Assembly (NCBI GenBank): GCA_030544235.1
Contig: CM060484.1
Coordinates: forward strand, 14,429,031 to 14,493,030
Source: Lepturacanthus savala
Taxonomy: Eukaryota > Chordata > Actinopteri > Scombriformes > Trichiuridae
Reading direction: 5' to 3'
Length of the DNA stretch: 64,000 bases
Of the stretch, positions 30,933 to 44,204 are shown in pieces (position 1 is the stretch's first letter; every line of letters begins with the position of its first letter). The translations under genes and the position numbers were made by a program. Below the pieces are notes generated by a model. That model made no database searches. It saw nothing but the letters and a program-made list of their open reading frames with translations, and was not told the DNA's origin.

Positions 30933-32295
30933 TATTATATTGTATATAGTTACATCTTAAGTTAGCTAATGTTAGCAAAACACTTGCTAAAATTAGCTAC
31001 GTCAAGAGAAGGTACGTCAGCCAGGTTTGCTTCCTCTTGGTTTGGTTTGGTTGCTGACATACTTTTAATATAAATAACTTTAATTTAAACTCAAGACTAA
31101 TGTTCCTTTGTTTATTTGATTCTTCTTATTGTTCTGTGTTTCCCCAAAGTAACTTTTGGATGAGGAGCATCCCAACAGGACAAGTTACTTTAGTAAAAGC
31201 TATCAGAGTATCTTTATTAGTTATATAATCGGCAGGTTGTCTTTTTTTAATCAAGCTTGCCCTGCCTAGCAACAGTAACTAAGGGGGAACAGGACTTAGG
31301 AAGGGTCAATTGTGATATGACAGCACACACAGTACAGTTACGCTAAAGAAGCAGATGACCAAGTATAGAACTTAAATTGTGGCAAAAAAAAATAATCAGT
31401 GAACAAAAAAAAATGTAAGCCATTCCTGTCCTTAAACAATATATATTATATATGTATATAAATATATTCAGTTTTATGTAAATATAAACAAAAAAATCAT
31501 TCATAAAATGATGCTCAGCAGTTTCAGGGAAATGAGGCAACAGAAAAGAAAGATGCATTACCTTTCAATAGGACAACTTTGAAATCAGGTTGTGTATTGA
31601 TAAATATATCTTCACTCCATGTGAAATCAAAAAATATAATAGGAGTAGGAATAGGATACAGAAAGAAAGAGGGATTCTTAAATGTCCTCCGATCAGGCGT
31701 TTCCCAGCATCAAGTAGTGCTAGCTATTGCATTAAGGTTTGTTCATCTCTTATGAAACATATGTATTTTGTCACTTAACCTTTGTCGCGTATAGATGATA
31801 TCCAAGGTTCCTGATAGAAGTAAGACATTGTTATGATAGAGAATGCACCACACAGTATCTGTAAATACTAGATCTACAAAACTATTTACAGCACACATAT
31901 AGGTAATCTTTATGTCACAGTCTATTGCATAATGGTGATAATCTTTAGTTTATAAATATTATAAATATACACAGAATTTTTAAGCAACAATACGTAACAT
32001 CTCAGCCATCTGAAATCAGAAATAGAAAACAAGAGCATCCATCCAATTCTTTCTCCACACTCCATTCTCTAAAAATGAACAAAGAAAGCAGCATTTCTAT
32101 TGTCTATTCCCTTTGGACCCATAACACTGTCATGGTTTGTATGTGAGCCTCTGTGGGGATATAGTGGCTCAGGAGACTGTATTTTTCGTCGCCAAGAGCA
32201 ACATAACACTTAATTACAGTATTTGTGTTGATTTCTGAAATGATGGTTCAGGAAATTGTTATGAGATTTGTTTTCATGAGTGTGTGCTTATTTAA

Positions 32296-32314
32296 TTTTT
32301 TTTTTTTTTTTTTT
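32296..32314. repeat. T19 tract
   Basis: Homopolymer in the probable 3'UTR, an A tract in mRNA sense. Confidence 0.9.
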
Positions 32315-32406
32315 AGATTATTTGTCAGTGTTGCTCGCAATTATTTCCACAGTGGTGCCAAAAGCTGCGTAATAGGAAGATGAATGTCCGCTTCCTAAAT
32401 GTTAAA

Positions 32407-32514
32407 GAAAAAAAAAAAAGAAAAAAAAAAGTATTTTCAGAATCCACAATGCATTCCAGTAAAAAAAAGAAAAAATAAAAAAAAGAAAAATAAAAAAAAA
32501 AAAAAAAAAAACAG
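32407..32514. repeat. A-rich tract (U-rich in hcn1 mRNA sense)
   Basis: Long A runs broken by single G or T, with a 36-base gap of mixed sequence. In mRNA sense it is a U-rich block 490-595 nt after the stop codon, a composition bound by ELAV/Hu-type proteins in other neuronal mRNAs. Binding here is inference. Confidence 0.8.
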
Positions 32515-32624
32515 AAAAAGTCATACACTGTATATAATTCGTTATATTTCTCAGAAAGGAAGACTCATGTTTATACTACAGCTTTTAAATTGCCATTGCC
32601 AAATATTGTAGTTCAATTTTACAC

Positions 32625-32745
32625 ACGCGGTCACATGCACACACACTCACACACCCATACACACAGCAGTGTATATATTAATATATATATATGTATATAT
32701 ATATACACACACATATATACATATATATGTATATATATTTATAAT
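32625..32745. repeat. Compound CA/TA microsatellite
   Basis: CA-type repeats followed by TA repeats with GTATAT and ACACAC interruptions, within the probable 3'UTR about 260-380 nt past the stop codon. Confidence 0.85.
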
Positions 32746-33001
32746 TAATATGGCATAAAAGAAAAGAGATGTATCTGTATAATATACATTCTTAAGTTTA
32801 GGGAGACAATGTGTCTAAAATATAATACAAGGGCTTGTATGTACAGGATTTCTATGAGGTTATTTTAGAAGAAAACTGGAGAGAAACAAAAATGCTGAAG
32901 TTCCTCATTTGTATCTCTTTTGTTGTATCTCCACTTTTAAAAATGAATTGAAACATATTTTAAGTTTAAAAAATGAAATGGGAGGGGGAAAAAAAACGGG
33001 A

Positions 33002-34140
33002 TCATAAATTTGATGCAAAACGCATTTTGTCTTGCTCAGTCTCCGTACTGCTCAGGACAGAATCTCTCCTAGAACCGGGCGATTCCCTGTGCTGGGTTGA
33101 GGAGGGCGACGATGCTGCTGCTGCTGCCGCCGCCGCCGCCGCTGCTGCTGCTGCCGCCGAACGCACCGGGGGCAACGCTCCCGACGACATCTGGCGGAAC
33201 AGATTGACCCGTTGGGGCACTGTGGTGCGTATGCCGCTCTGCAGATTCATCCCCGGCATCGCTGCTGCTGCCGCCGCCGCTGCTGGTGGCGCGATGGAGG
33301 CCAGAGAGTCCCCTGAGGCCGCGGGGTGTGCCCTGGGCCCCAGAGATGTGTCGTGTGGCAGTGACGGTTGGGAGGCAGATAAGTGTCGGACGTCTCGACT
33401 CAAGCTGCCTGACTGGAGAGCCTGTGTGCTCTTGTGGACTTCTCCTCGCTGAGGTGAAGGGACCTGCTGCTGCTGCTGCTGAGGTGACTGCTGCAGCTGC
33501 TGCTGCTGTTGCTGCTGTTGCGTTGCAGGTCCCGCGGCTGCGGATGACACGGCCGGTTGCTGCTGGGCAAGCTGCTGCTGTGTGGGTAGAGACTGCTGGG
33601 CGATGGGCTGCTGGATGAGCGACAGCTGGGAGGCCGTGCGCGAGCCGTACTGGAAGCTCCGGCTCGCCAGCGGCGTCTGCACGGGCGGGCTGCACATGGC
33701 GGCCGTGAAGGACATGGGCGACATGATCGCGCCCTGCTGCTGCAGCGGGTTGGTCGAGGAGACACTCAGGTTGCCATAGGACAGACTGGGAGGAGGGTAA
33801 ATCCCCTGCGCCGCCACAGCAGCGGCGGCAGCGGCCGGCAGCATGCGGGCGGCGGAGGCGTTGGCGATGGCTGAAGCGCTGAAGGTCATGGGTACAGAGG
33901 ACTGCTGGAGCTGATTGGTGCCGAAGGCGGCGGAAAAGGGCTGGGCCGGCGAGTTAATGATGGAGTTTCCTGATATTGGCGTTGAGTTCATCCCGCTGAC
34001 CGACTGCTTGCGGTCCACCATCATCACCATCTCCCTGTCCTGGCGGATAATCTGCTTCAATATCTCGTTCTCCTGCGTGTTGAAGACGCCGGCGTTCAGA
34101 TCCTTCTGGAACTTCTGCAGCAGCAAGGAGTTCTTCTTCC
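33002..34140 (-). CDS. hcn1: hcn1 exon 8: C-helix end, Gln/Ala-rich tail and stop
   Basis: The terminal coding exon starts after a CCAACAG acceptor with GG, completing Gly of DRLDRIG, and runs 378 codons to TGA (33002-33004). It opens KKNSLLLQKFQKDLNAGVFN, the HCN1-type post-CNBD helix. Further HCN1 signatures are CSPPVQTPLASRSFQYGS, ASQLSLIQQ, EVHKSTQAL, LSASQPSLPHD, TVPQRVNLFRQMSSGALPP and the C-terminal SNL tripeptide. In mammals SNL binds the TRIP8b auxiliary subunit that sets surface trafficking. Between them lie fish-specific low-complexity tracts: Ala/Val near 33812-33840, Gln/Pro near 33461-33525, Ala near 33258-33285, and 15 Ala at 33113-33157 encoded by mixed GCA/GCG. The exon is far richer in GC and CpG than its surroundings, so opposite-strand frames also stay open. 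The tail is long but comparable with mammalian HCN1. Confidence 0.95.
33113..33157 (-). repeat. In-frame trinucleotide tract encoding 15 alanines
   Basis: Coding-strand order is GCG, 4 GCA, 5 GCG, 5 GCA. The blockwise mixture of codons suggests replication slippage of pure GCA and GCG units. It lies about 36 codons before the hcn1 stop. Confidence 0.9.
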
Positions 34141-37100
34141 CTGTTGGGGAGCAGTCGGGAGAGGTGAGCACATACAGCCGTGGCAGAGTCGGGTTGCACT
34201 AACACCACAGGAAAAGGGCAAGGATTCAGGACAGGACTGAGAAAGATGCAGCTTGTAGGTTTTGAAACGCTGTGCATTCAAAATCAGGCGGCGTTCATCT
34301 ACTGGATTCCAATACCAATGAATTTCAACTCATTTCAAATCGGCTAATTTCAAGTGATAGGTCATCATACGAGCTGCATCTTTTCACGTCCACTAAGGTT
34401 TGTCATATTGAATATGAAGTGTGAAAGACACTGAATGGCGATGACTATGGTTAACTATAAGGTTTGAGAGGAGTGAAGGTCACATAAGGAGACGAAGATT
34501 ACTGAACGTATGGCATGATAGCGTAGACTGAGAGTGCTGATGTTGAACACAGAATGGAACACAGAATACTGATGAGTTGGACCCACACGTCATGATATGG
34601 GACAGTTTTTTTTTTTTTTAGCCAAAACGTCTAAAATCTCAGACTAATTTTAAGCCACATTCTGTTTGAATTATGACAACTCTGCTAAAACACATCACAA
34701 AGACACTGAGGATAATCTTTTTTTTTTGTAGTTAATTGAAAACGGTGAAAAAAATTAAAAAAAACAAGCAAAACAGAGCAACAGAGGTCTATTCTTAACA
34801 AGTACCTTACCATCAGTGGGGTACAGATGGTAAATATGGTTAAATAAATAAATAAAATTGAGCTCATCTTACCACAGATAGCTATTAAGAATCTGCATCG
34901 CTAAAATCTAAAATTCGAATTTTGTTTCTATAAATAAAACTTAAAAAAAACAAACAAAAGAAACAAACATCAGTTTTGTGAAATAAATGTGGAAAATTAA
35001 ATTACAATAATTATTATGTCATCACTCTCTAAATACTGTTAACAAACTGACTTAGAAAGTGCTACTATTATGCACTTTAAAGGGCATTTTGAGCCTCCAG
35101 GCCTGGAAATCTTTCCCAGTCTGTCACAAGTCATGTAACGTGTACTATAAACGCTTGACAGATGGCTTCTTTAGACACCATCTGTCTAAAGAAGGATGTT
35201 TGATAAATAAAAAATAAATCATACTAAGGTCCTGGAACTGGTCTTTTGTTGAGAAGACGTAACTGTCGCTCAGTATTGATAATAAAGATCTATTTAAGAT
35301 CTATGTTACACTGTATTTGAAGGGTGTATCCCCTGTAATTACTGTTGACCTTGTGTATTGACAGGCTAAGACAGAGTGGATTTTAAGTGTGCTCAAGGCT
35401 TCCGCCGTACAGTACATGTAGAGTCAATCAATCATTAAGGCCTGTCCTTGAGAGCCGAAGACTTCTCCACCTAGTTCACAGCTGAGTGGCGTGTTCAGGA
35501 ACGGCTTTCTTCTACCGAGGCTTCCAACAAACCGTGCGTTCAGCTACAAGAAGGGACAGGCCTGAGCTGAGAAAGGGATCGGTGGCACGTCTGCAGCCGT
35601 TCCTCGGGACTCGGGTTCTCTGTTTGCCGCCGACTACGGCCGCAGGGTTGGCTAGGCACAGCAGGAGCTAACTAGCACTACACGCTGACTATACGCTAGA
35701 CTGCCGTCAACTTACGAGGTCACTTTCATTGCATTTATAAAGAAGACGGGGTTAATATCTGTAGATTGGAAGGACAACACAGATGTATTATTATTCCAAA
35801 CAGAAGAGAACAGAACAGAATCAGGCTCTAATCGTTTTTCCGGCAAAATCTGAATCCAACGAGAAGGAAAGTTAAACACAGGCGCCCAGAGGCAACAGCA
35901 GGCGGGTAAATCATTTAATCAAGTTTAACAGGAATAACCATCTTTCTGATGCATTGCAATGTGTATGTATTAAGTCTGCATTAGAATAGTTCACCTTAGA
36001 ACACATATACTGTACTGTGCACTGGCAGGGGTTCTGTAGTGTATTATAGAATGCCATCTGTCTTATTTGTTGTTGTCCCTGCTGCTGATTATTCTCTGGC
36101 CTCTTCTTATTTCTCTCCTCCTCTAATCCCTGTTTGATACCCTGCCCTCTCAGTTGTTCAGCCAAGGGTGTGCAAACTGCTATAAAAGACTGTAACCAAT
36201 TTTAAAGGTTATTAGAAGATTATGTGTTAGCAGAAAGCTGTTAGAAATACCTAAACCTAAAATATTCTTGGAACTACATTATACTACTGTTGCCAGAGTC
36301 CTGTTAAAGGAAACTCACACTTAAAATGTGAGCTTGAGTTGTTCCTCCTTCATATGGATACGCTGGTATGTCCTCTGACTGCTACACTGAACTCACACTG
36401 AAAGTTTCATATTGTTAGCCTCACAGCATAATTGCCCTTGTCATTTTTGGGCCAAATTGAGATATTTGCATAACTTTACTCTCCTATCACTGCTGCATCA
36501 TCGCGTCTTTCTGCCTATGTCACTGGCCAATCTTAACACTTATTAGAATCCAAAAAACACTATCTGCCTGAGTCATTCATTCAAATTAGGCACTCAAATG
36601 TTTGAGATATCTCAACACTAGATGAAATTCCCCTCTTCAACGGAAAGACCATCAACCTATTATCCCTAAAAATAAGACAAACAAACAATATAAACATCGC
36701 TCTTGGGAAAATTTAAGTTTTCTTTTTATATATATACACAAATGTTTTACTCTACGGGATTATTTATCTGTCTTTCTTGGCACAATTGATCATGTGAGAT
36801 TATTTAATTTATTAAAAATAACAGTCAATAGAAAAGGAAATAAAAATGTAATAAGTAAAAGCTAATTAACCCATATCTGGAATCTGAAGAAAACTGTATA
36901 AATCTGAATAAATTAACAAAAATACAAAACAAAACAAAAAAAAACAGCAAAATCCCACAAACATCATAACATTAACGGCATTAACGGACATCACTTAAAT
37001 AATAAACAGTGTTTAGTAAAAAATAAAATACACACATTTTGAAAGACAAACCAACAGAGAAATTACACATTTTTTTCATTCTGACTCATAAAACATCTAA

Positions 37101-40100
37101 TACATCTTATAATATAATAATATAATACATTATAATACAATCTCATTTCATTGTAACCAGTAATATTCTGTGAATATTATATAGGAAATGGTTCTTCATG
37201 TATAGTTTCACCATCAACCAAAGAGCATTTTTGAAAGATAATGTTTAAATTGACCTAAATGTGTGTGAGAAAATGAATTATAAAGGATTAAATACAACAT
37301 TTTTAGCATGGTGAGCTGCTGTCCTCCACATTCAATTAACATAACATTAGTTGTGTGGATAAATACAGTTTAAGATTAAAAAGGAAGAGTTACTTTAATC
37401 CAATGAGTGTCAATCAAGACTAAATCTTTTCCCAGATTCTTTACACAAAAGACAGAAGTCATATTTCAAGTTAGACAATCAGAAACAAACTTTTCCTATC
37501 GGTGAAAACATGAATAAATAATGAAATGGGATTTTTGCATGTGACAAAAAAAGTGTATGTGGTATAGCATTAGTAAAGTTTTTACTAAGCTGCAGACATG
37601 ATTTCATTTGTGAATGCACTTTGAACAAAAGATTCAAAGATCAGAATAAAATGTCACACCAACAGAGCTGAGTATGTGTTCATAATCCGGTTGATTATTC
37701 TGTGATTAGAAATAAACATGGCATGTAACACTGAATGTGACGTCTTTGTTTCCTTGATTGTCTTAGTTTTTGACATTTTGAATGTGTCCATCAAAACATC
37801 TGCAGGACTAGTGTGGGTGACTTTGAGGTATGTGTCACTGATGCAGGAATTGAACAGTTAATGTAACCTTGTGCAAGAGGACAAGCTCTTGGAGGATGAA
37901 TTTGAGACCGGATCTATTTAGCAAGCCTCAAGGTCAATTTGTCAGGCTGTTCGGATGTTGGAATTGCAGTAAATTGTTTACCTGATGCCTACTCGTCGGC
38001 CAGGACACTCTTGAAAACGAGATGTGCTCGTCTCAAGACGGACTCCTGGTCAAATAATTTTTAGATAGATAAAAGATAATGTCAAATGTGCAAACACGGT
38101 TATTGGTTTCAAAGCATGGTTACTTTCTTTTTTTTTCTTTCCTTCTTAGAGCAAGACAAGCATGTAACCAAATGCAGTTCATATATAGAAACGATACAAC
38201 CAGCACGGATCATGACAAAGTATCTTCCCTCGTATGAGACAAAACCCCCTTCCTGGTTAGTCTGAAAGGATGGATCCAATCTGCACCACTCGGATAAGTG
38301 TCCGAGTGGTCAGCTTTCACTTTTCTCATCTAGGCTAACTATAGCTAGACTAACTCAGCTGGTAGCTCTCTCATATAAAAAGGGCAAATGCAGATTATTC
38401 TTTAATCAAAGGGCATTATGTGGTGAAGGGCACAAAGTGAGAACAAATTCATACACCTCACTACAGGGTGAATACGGACTGTGTGTGTGTGTGTTATATT
38501 TTTTAAGTCATATACTAGTTCCAAAAAAACAAACCCAAACCTTGTCTCCTTTGAATTACGTTCATATGCAACACATTTGATTTTAGTGTTCGGTTCCCAT
38601 GCAGTGTGGGTGTTGAGGTCTGTGTGGGTGGAAGTACAAAGCCAGAGATGGAGTCTCAAAAAATATAATACAAATACACTGATAGTGAAATTTTTGCAGA
38701 TATATATATATTTTTATATAAAATAACTTGAATTCAAACATTTTGCTGGTATGTTTTATGTTTTGTCTGATATCTATGATTCAATCCAGCGCTCCAGGCA
38801 ACATTATGTTTCCGCCCAAAACAATGTTGCATGTGATTGTAACTTTAAGGAGAAAAGGTTGTCTCATGATGCCTCACACATCTGGTAATATATTTGGACT
38901 TGAAGAGGTGGACTTATTCCAAATGTGTTGATTATTGCTCGTTGCTGACTTGCCTGATGCTAAAGTATTTCAACAGTCAACAATTGGGTTGCAAGGCAAT
39001 GCCATATTGATGTTGCCTGTGTCAGGCAAAAAATAATACACAAATACAAAGCCACGACAAAGAAGAAAAAAAACAACAATAACAGATAGAAAAGTAGGTA
39101 CAGACTGGAAGCTTTAACCACTGGCGGGAGACGACACTGAAACACTGTCGTTATACAAACTCCACTTAAAATTTGTATACAGGTTGTTCTGTCATTAGTA
39201 TATTAGGGAAACTTATGGCCACTGTTGTTAGGTACAGCCGGGAAAAGTTTGAGGAAAAGGAGTCAAAATTATTGGTGAAGCCAGTTATAACGCAGTGAAA
39301 AGGTCTGACTAATTTAATATGATGGAACTGTTGCAGCAGCCATAAAAGATAATGTCATGAACCATTATTAATTTCAAGAAATGGTTTATTGAACAACTTC
39401 CATTTGCTGCTGATAAGATATTCTAATCACCAAATTGATAAATGATTGTTATAATTGTGTGTCACAAAGGAGGAAGGAAAAAACAGCAGGACTGCATGGA
39501 AAATGAAACTTGAATCGTAACCTCTAAGTCTTACTTTGCCCTTTGTTTGGAGAGCATCCACCTGCACTGGGAAAATAAGTCGTTCTTTTATGAATGAATC
39601 GATATTTGTTTTTGTGACTTGTCCGGAAGTTTGCCAAAAACAAGGAAAGCGGTGCAATGTGTCAAAATGTGTAGACTGGCATCAGAATATTCATTGCCCA
39701 CTAACAGTGCTGCATACATTGCAAGGCCTATATGTGTTTACCTATATGTGTTAAACAATTGTATTATTTTATTACTAGTGTTGAGCTGAGTTTAAAATCA
39801 AACAATAAGCTACTATAAGACTTAAATCAATGCTAATCACGCATATTCATAATTCAAATTTTGTCTCTGCACCTGCTTCTTTCAAATACAATAAAGTATA
39901 TTTTTTTCTACTTTTTTCTAGGGATTGAGCAGAATTTTAAAATATTCTGATAAATAAATACTTACTGCTACTGAAATGTGCAAATAAAATGTAGGGCAAC
40001 ATGATGTAACTAAATTTGAACATATTGCCAACATTTGAATAAATAACCCGACTGAGGGCAGACGGCAGAGAGGAAAGTAGACATATGGACGCTTAGGAAT

Positions 40101-40845
40101 CCTTCGAGAGTTCAGCGGTTCAGATTGTGACGGACAATGAATGCATCCCTAAAGGATCTTGGTTTAGTTTCTGACTGCATCTATTTGACCTAAACGAACT
40201 GCAACCAATGGCGTGAGAAGAGGACGCAGGGCCCGGCTCGAAGCACTGAGGCGTGAGTGAGCAGGAAGACGAGCGGAGCGACGGCGGAAAGCTATTGGAG
40301 CTTCGTGAGCTTCAGGTTAAAGCCTGCATCATTTCTTGTTGTTCAATCAAGGCATTTGATGCATGTGGTGTTGGGTTAGTAGCTGGTACAGCGATAAGGC
40401 TGAGTAGCGTTTTCAATCTTAAATCCCCTCCACTTAACAACTAAATATTTACCACAACTCCCTGTGTGTATAAATTTCAAAACTTCAAAAAGATACATAC
40501 TTATAATGCAGCAAAATATTAATTCCCAAAGTATTGAGGCAGACAGAACATAATCTAGAAAAGAAGTTGGAGAATGTGAAACAGTTGGGTCAATGCAACC
40601 AATTATTGCCTGTTTGTCATTCATGCATGTGCCCCTTTTTTAATCTGTAACAAATCTCTGTTTCTAAAACCATTATCATTTATTTTCTTCCAACTATAAG
40701 CTGTTTTTTCTACAAATGTTGCTCTCTCAGACAGTGAGAATAAGGGAGTATTGTTGATGAGGGTATGCTGATTGAGACTATACGGGTGCTGGACCTGATG
40801 GATGTGGGGACCTGAAGTGACTTCCTGTCACCTGGCCCTGCTCAG

Positions 40846-40877
<32 letters not shown>

Positions 40878-41361
40878 TTTTATTTTTTACAGGGTTTGTG
40901 TCTGGTTGATTTGGAGAACTCAGATATGGGGTGGGGTGCTGCTCATACCCAGGAGTGCAGATGAGTGGAAAGAGGGCCAGACACACATGCATGTGAGGTT
41001 AGTTTCCATCCACTAGCTGGCATCCAGTGGGGGGGTCAACACCAAACCAACGAGGGGGCGACCGACTCCCTCCCGGACAGCGACATGCACTGCCTTCCAG
41101 TTAATCCAACCACAAAACACCACTTTGGTTCTTTAGAAGGATTAATGCTGGTTACAACACATTTTTTAATGGTTATTTAAGACAAGGGGGAGGAAGAAAA
41201 AAAAAAGAAAACACAATAGCATACAGGTCATGCAGCACAAGATGGCAGACACAATGCTTTTATGAGGAAAGGAGGCAAACAAATACTGATAAGACAAGGC
41301 ACGATGACAGGCAAGAGAATCGACCAATCAGACAGCAGGATTAGATGTAGGCTGGCCTTAC
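34141..41361 (-). other. hcn1 intron 7
   Basis: A 7.2 kb intron between exons 7 and 8 with GTAAGG donor and CCAACAG acceptor. It holds no coding exon I can recognise. Contents seen: a CpG- and GC-richer patch at about 35470-35720, short (GT)n near 38480-38493, a 26-base T tract at 40846-40871, and otherwise AT-rich single-copy-looking sequence. Confidence 0.9.
40846..40871. repeat. T26 tract
   Basis: Homopolymer in intron 7. Confidence 0.95.
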
Positions 41362-41526
41362 CGATGCGGTCCAGTCGGTCAATGGCGACGGTTTCAAAAG
41401 CACGCCGCATCATGGGGTACTCTTCTAGCACCTCATTGAAATGGTCGACAGAGAGAGAGAAGAGTCGGCAGTAGGTGTCCGCCCGCACGCTCGCTGTTCG
41501 TCTGCCCTTGGTGAGCAGGCAGATCT
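41362..41526 (-). CDS. hcn1: hcn1 exon 7: cAMP phosphate-binding cassette and C-helix
   Basis: The exon has 54 full codons with a split codon at each end. The exon 6 G plus AG gives Glu, and the final G joins exon 8. It carries ICLLTKGRRTASVRADTYCR, the phosphate-binding cassette. The RT pair in GRRTA corresponds to the Arg/Thr that hold the cyclic phosphate in HCN2. LFSLSVDHFNEVLEEYP (beta strands and B-helix) and MMRRAFETVAIDRLDRI (C-helix, which closes over cAMP) follow. All the residues I would need for cAMP binding are present. The acceptor is CATGCAG and the donor GTAAGG. The 165 nt length and 1-1 phases match human HCN1 as I recall it. Read past the donor, the frame soon stops, supporting the exon end chosen. 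Confidence 0.97.
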
Positions 41527-44204
41527 CTGCATGGCAGAAACACACAGGGAGACCAAGGTAAACAAGGTGTGCGAGCGTCAAGAACTGGAGAGAAGAGGAG
41601 GGTGCAGAGGGATATAAAGAAACCCCCCCTCAGTAATTACAGGACAGATTAACATATAGATGAACCTGGAGTGGAAGGGTGGGAGAGTGGAGGCTAATGT
41701 AAATATAAATACAATGAGGAGACCATCAGCCGTGCTGTCAATGGCATTATTCTAAGATAATTTATCATCCTGCACAGCTAAAAGTTCCATAATGTGATGC
41801 GGTAGTCAGCTTGACAATAAAAAAAAAAATCACCTCACAACATGTCAAGCATGAATGCATCGCTGCACCAATGCACTGCCAAGGCTTTAAAATGGAATGT
41901 GTAGGGATTTTGTTTCATACTGTAGTAATCCTATTTTTCAGTGAGTTTTATTGAGTTTTATATGTACAACATACACAAACATAACACCCCATCCTACACA
42001 TCCCACACCCAGGGTAAGATACACAAATAAACAAGATAGAAAACTAAAATTACACTATAAAACACTGATTGCAGTAAGTATTCTGGTGTAGATATATAAC
42101 AAAAACAAATAAATGAAACAAATTAAAAATAAATTATACACATACACATACAGTATATAAAAAAATGAATAATACCAATATAAATATATAAGCCCGTTCT
42201 CAGGGCTGTGGTTTCTGATATGAAGATAAAAGGCTGTTTTCTGTTCTGAATACACATGCACCGTATTTACACTCAAATGAAATACAAAGGCAATATACAC
42301 ACAAAATATACTAAAATGCCTGTAATACACACATCTACTCTATAATTGAAATGACTATCAAGCTGATTATAAAAAATACAAATAGCGGTATAGTTTTCAT
42401 TATCATATAATACACCCGGGACTGGTGCACAACAGTAAGTTCAGGGTTAAGCCTTCTAATAAATCTTCTTCAGTAGACTACAAATCTGAAGCCAAATCTC
42501 TGAGTGGAAAAAAAAGAAAACTTTCAGATCACAGTGCGTTGGTGGTGAAGGGAGCTTTGTAAACCTAAAGGTAGTGATCCATTCCACTTTTTCTCAAAGT
42601 CAGCAAAACATCCCATAACTTCCTGCAAGCTGTCTGCTTTGTGAGTGCACGGAAAATTACTTCTGCACTGAGCCAACAACAATACTCCAGACAATCAGCA
42701 GGAGGGGGGGAAGAGAGGCCTCACTCACTGCATAAAAAGTGACCCTTCCTGGCCATTGTAGCTCTAAACTAAAGACAGATTCAGAAACTGCATGGCCTAT
42801 TTTCAGAAACACTTTTCAGTCACGTATTGAACAGTTTTATTTATTTTCAATTTAGAAAAAAAAAATGGTGGCTGGTCCTTTATTAAGCTCAACCCAGTGA
42901 AAGCGTTCGTCCAATCAGGTGCTTCCAGAAAGTTTTATTATATATCAAAGTGTCGTAGACGTGATCCCCGGTGTGTTGATTCTTTCTCCAGAATCGTGGA
43001 CTCTATCCTTAAAGAAACTTGAGAGAAAGTAGAAAATGCACCCAAGTTTGCGAACCCCACGCTGATCTTAGATGCAAAGCCTCATTTTTTTTTTAAAGGT
43101 GATGTTAAATGTGTGAGAACATTCTGTTCTCTTTAGGACGCCTATCATTGCTAAATCAAGTGCTAAAATCTGTCAAACAGCAATTAAGGGATTGCAAACT
43201 GAACTCCTGCAGAGAGGGGAAAAGGTCACGCTTTCAATTCAGTCCAAAGTAATAGGACCTCAAATGTTCACTTCTGATGACATTAACATTAGACTAAAAC
43301 CCAGTATCTTGCTGATCAGACAGGATGTTCCACATATGCAGATGGAATATTCGCCACGAGACTTCCTCGCCATAGAATCTTACTTAGCAAGCAAAAACAG
43401 ATGATGAATATGTGTGCTAGATAATGTGTGATGCTACCACCTGGCATTCAGCGGTTCCTATTTCCTCAATGATTTCACGAATCAGTCACAGATGGCAGGA
43501 AGTGCGCAGTCCTCTATCTGTCCACACCCTATTCATTCGACCTTTCATCGCTTTTCCATTTGCTCTTCTGTCTTTTAATTGTACATTAAAGGATATGACA
43601 AGTTTCATGTGCAGAGCCAAACCAACGATGAATTGATCCTACTTATGAGTTTTATTGTTTTTTTCCAAACATATATCCTGTTCTTCAATGCTGTGGACCA
43701 CTGTTGGGGTTATGTCGGCCTCCAGAGGGTAGTTCCTTGTCATTTGTCTTGTCATGTCATTTTCTAGGAATAGGAATACAATTTATCAGGGTTTTGGATG
43801 CACACAGTATTTGTAATTACATGAAATTTGTTGACAATAAGCAAAAAGTGATATTCTTTAAGCATGAGTAAACAGTACACAGGGTTTTTAAGTACCAACT
43901 TCCTTTCATTTCTGTTCCAACTCAGACATCTTGTTATGTGTTAAAGTGCTGTGGTGTGGTCTTTTCTGGCTATGATGAGACCTGTTGTAAAAATAGAGCA
44001 CAGAGTGTGCACGATGTGAGAGCAACACTCTCAAACTGTGGGTGCGAATAAGGTGTTTGCGGTTATAATGGAAAAGCTGTGTTTAAGTGGTACCTATGTG
44101 AACACAAGACACACACACACACCTAGGGGTGAAGCAAAGGCCAAAAGAAAAGTCCACTGACCAATGGCTGCCACATAATACAGTGCAAAGTAAAGGTTTG
44201 GAAA

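Larger units (their letters stand above)
28321..33001 (-). other. hcn1: Probable hcn1 3' untranslated region
   Basis: About 4.7 kb follows the stop codon before the first good tandem polyadenylation signals. Mammalian HCN1 mRNAs also have a multi-kilobase 3'UTR. Seen here: no credible ORF; several A or U tracts (mRNA sense U-rich at 32407-32514, A-rich at 32296-32314, 29885-29906 and 29768-29793); a CA/TA microsatellite near 32625-32740; and a Tc1-type MITE at 30572-30932. Two TGTAAATA motifs (Pumilio-like, complement at 31883-31890 and 28364-28371) are present in the mRNA sense. The extent is inferred from signals and family knowledge only; a shorter UTR ending at an internal site is possible. 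Confidence 0.4.

Noticed and set aside
32973..33452. 159-codon plus-strand frame with a long Ala run
   Set aside because: It lies opposite hcn1 exon 8; GC-rich triplet repeats keep several antisense and alternate frames open. The minus-strand HCN1 reading explains the sequence.
33069..33765. Two further long minus-strand frames (208 and 121 codons) within exon 8
   Set aside because: They are out of frame with the spliced HCN1 reading and rich in Ser/Arg/Ala from repeat translation; no domain is seen.
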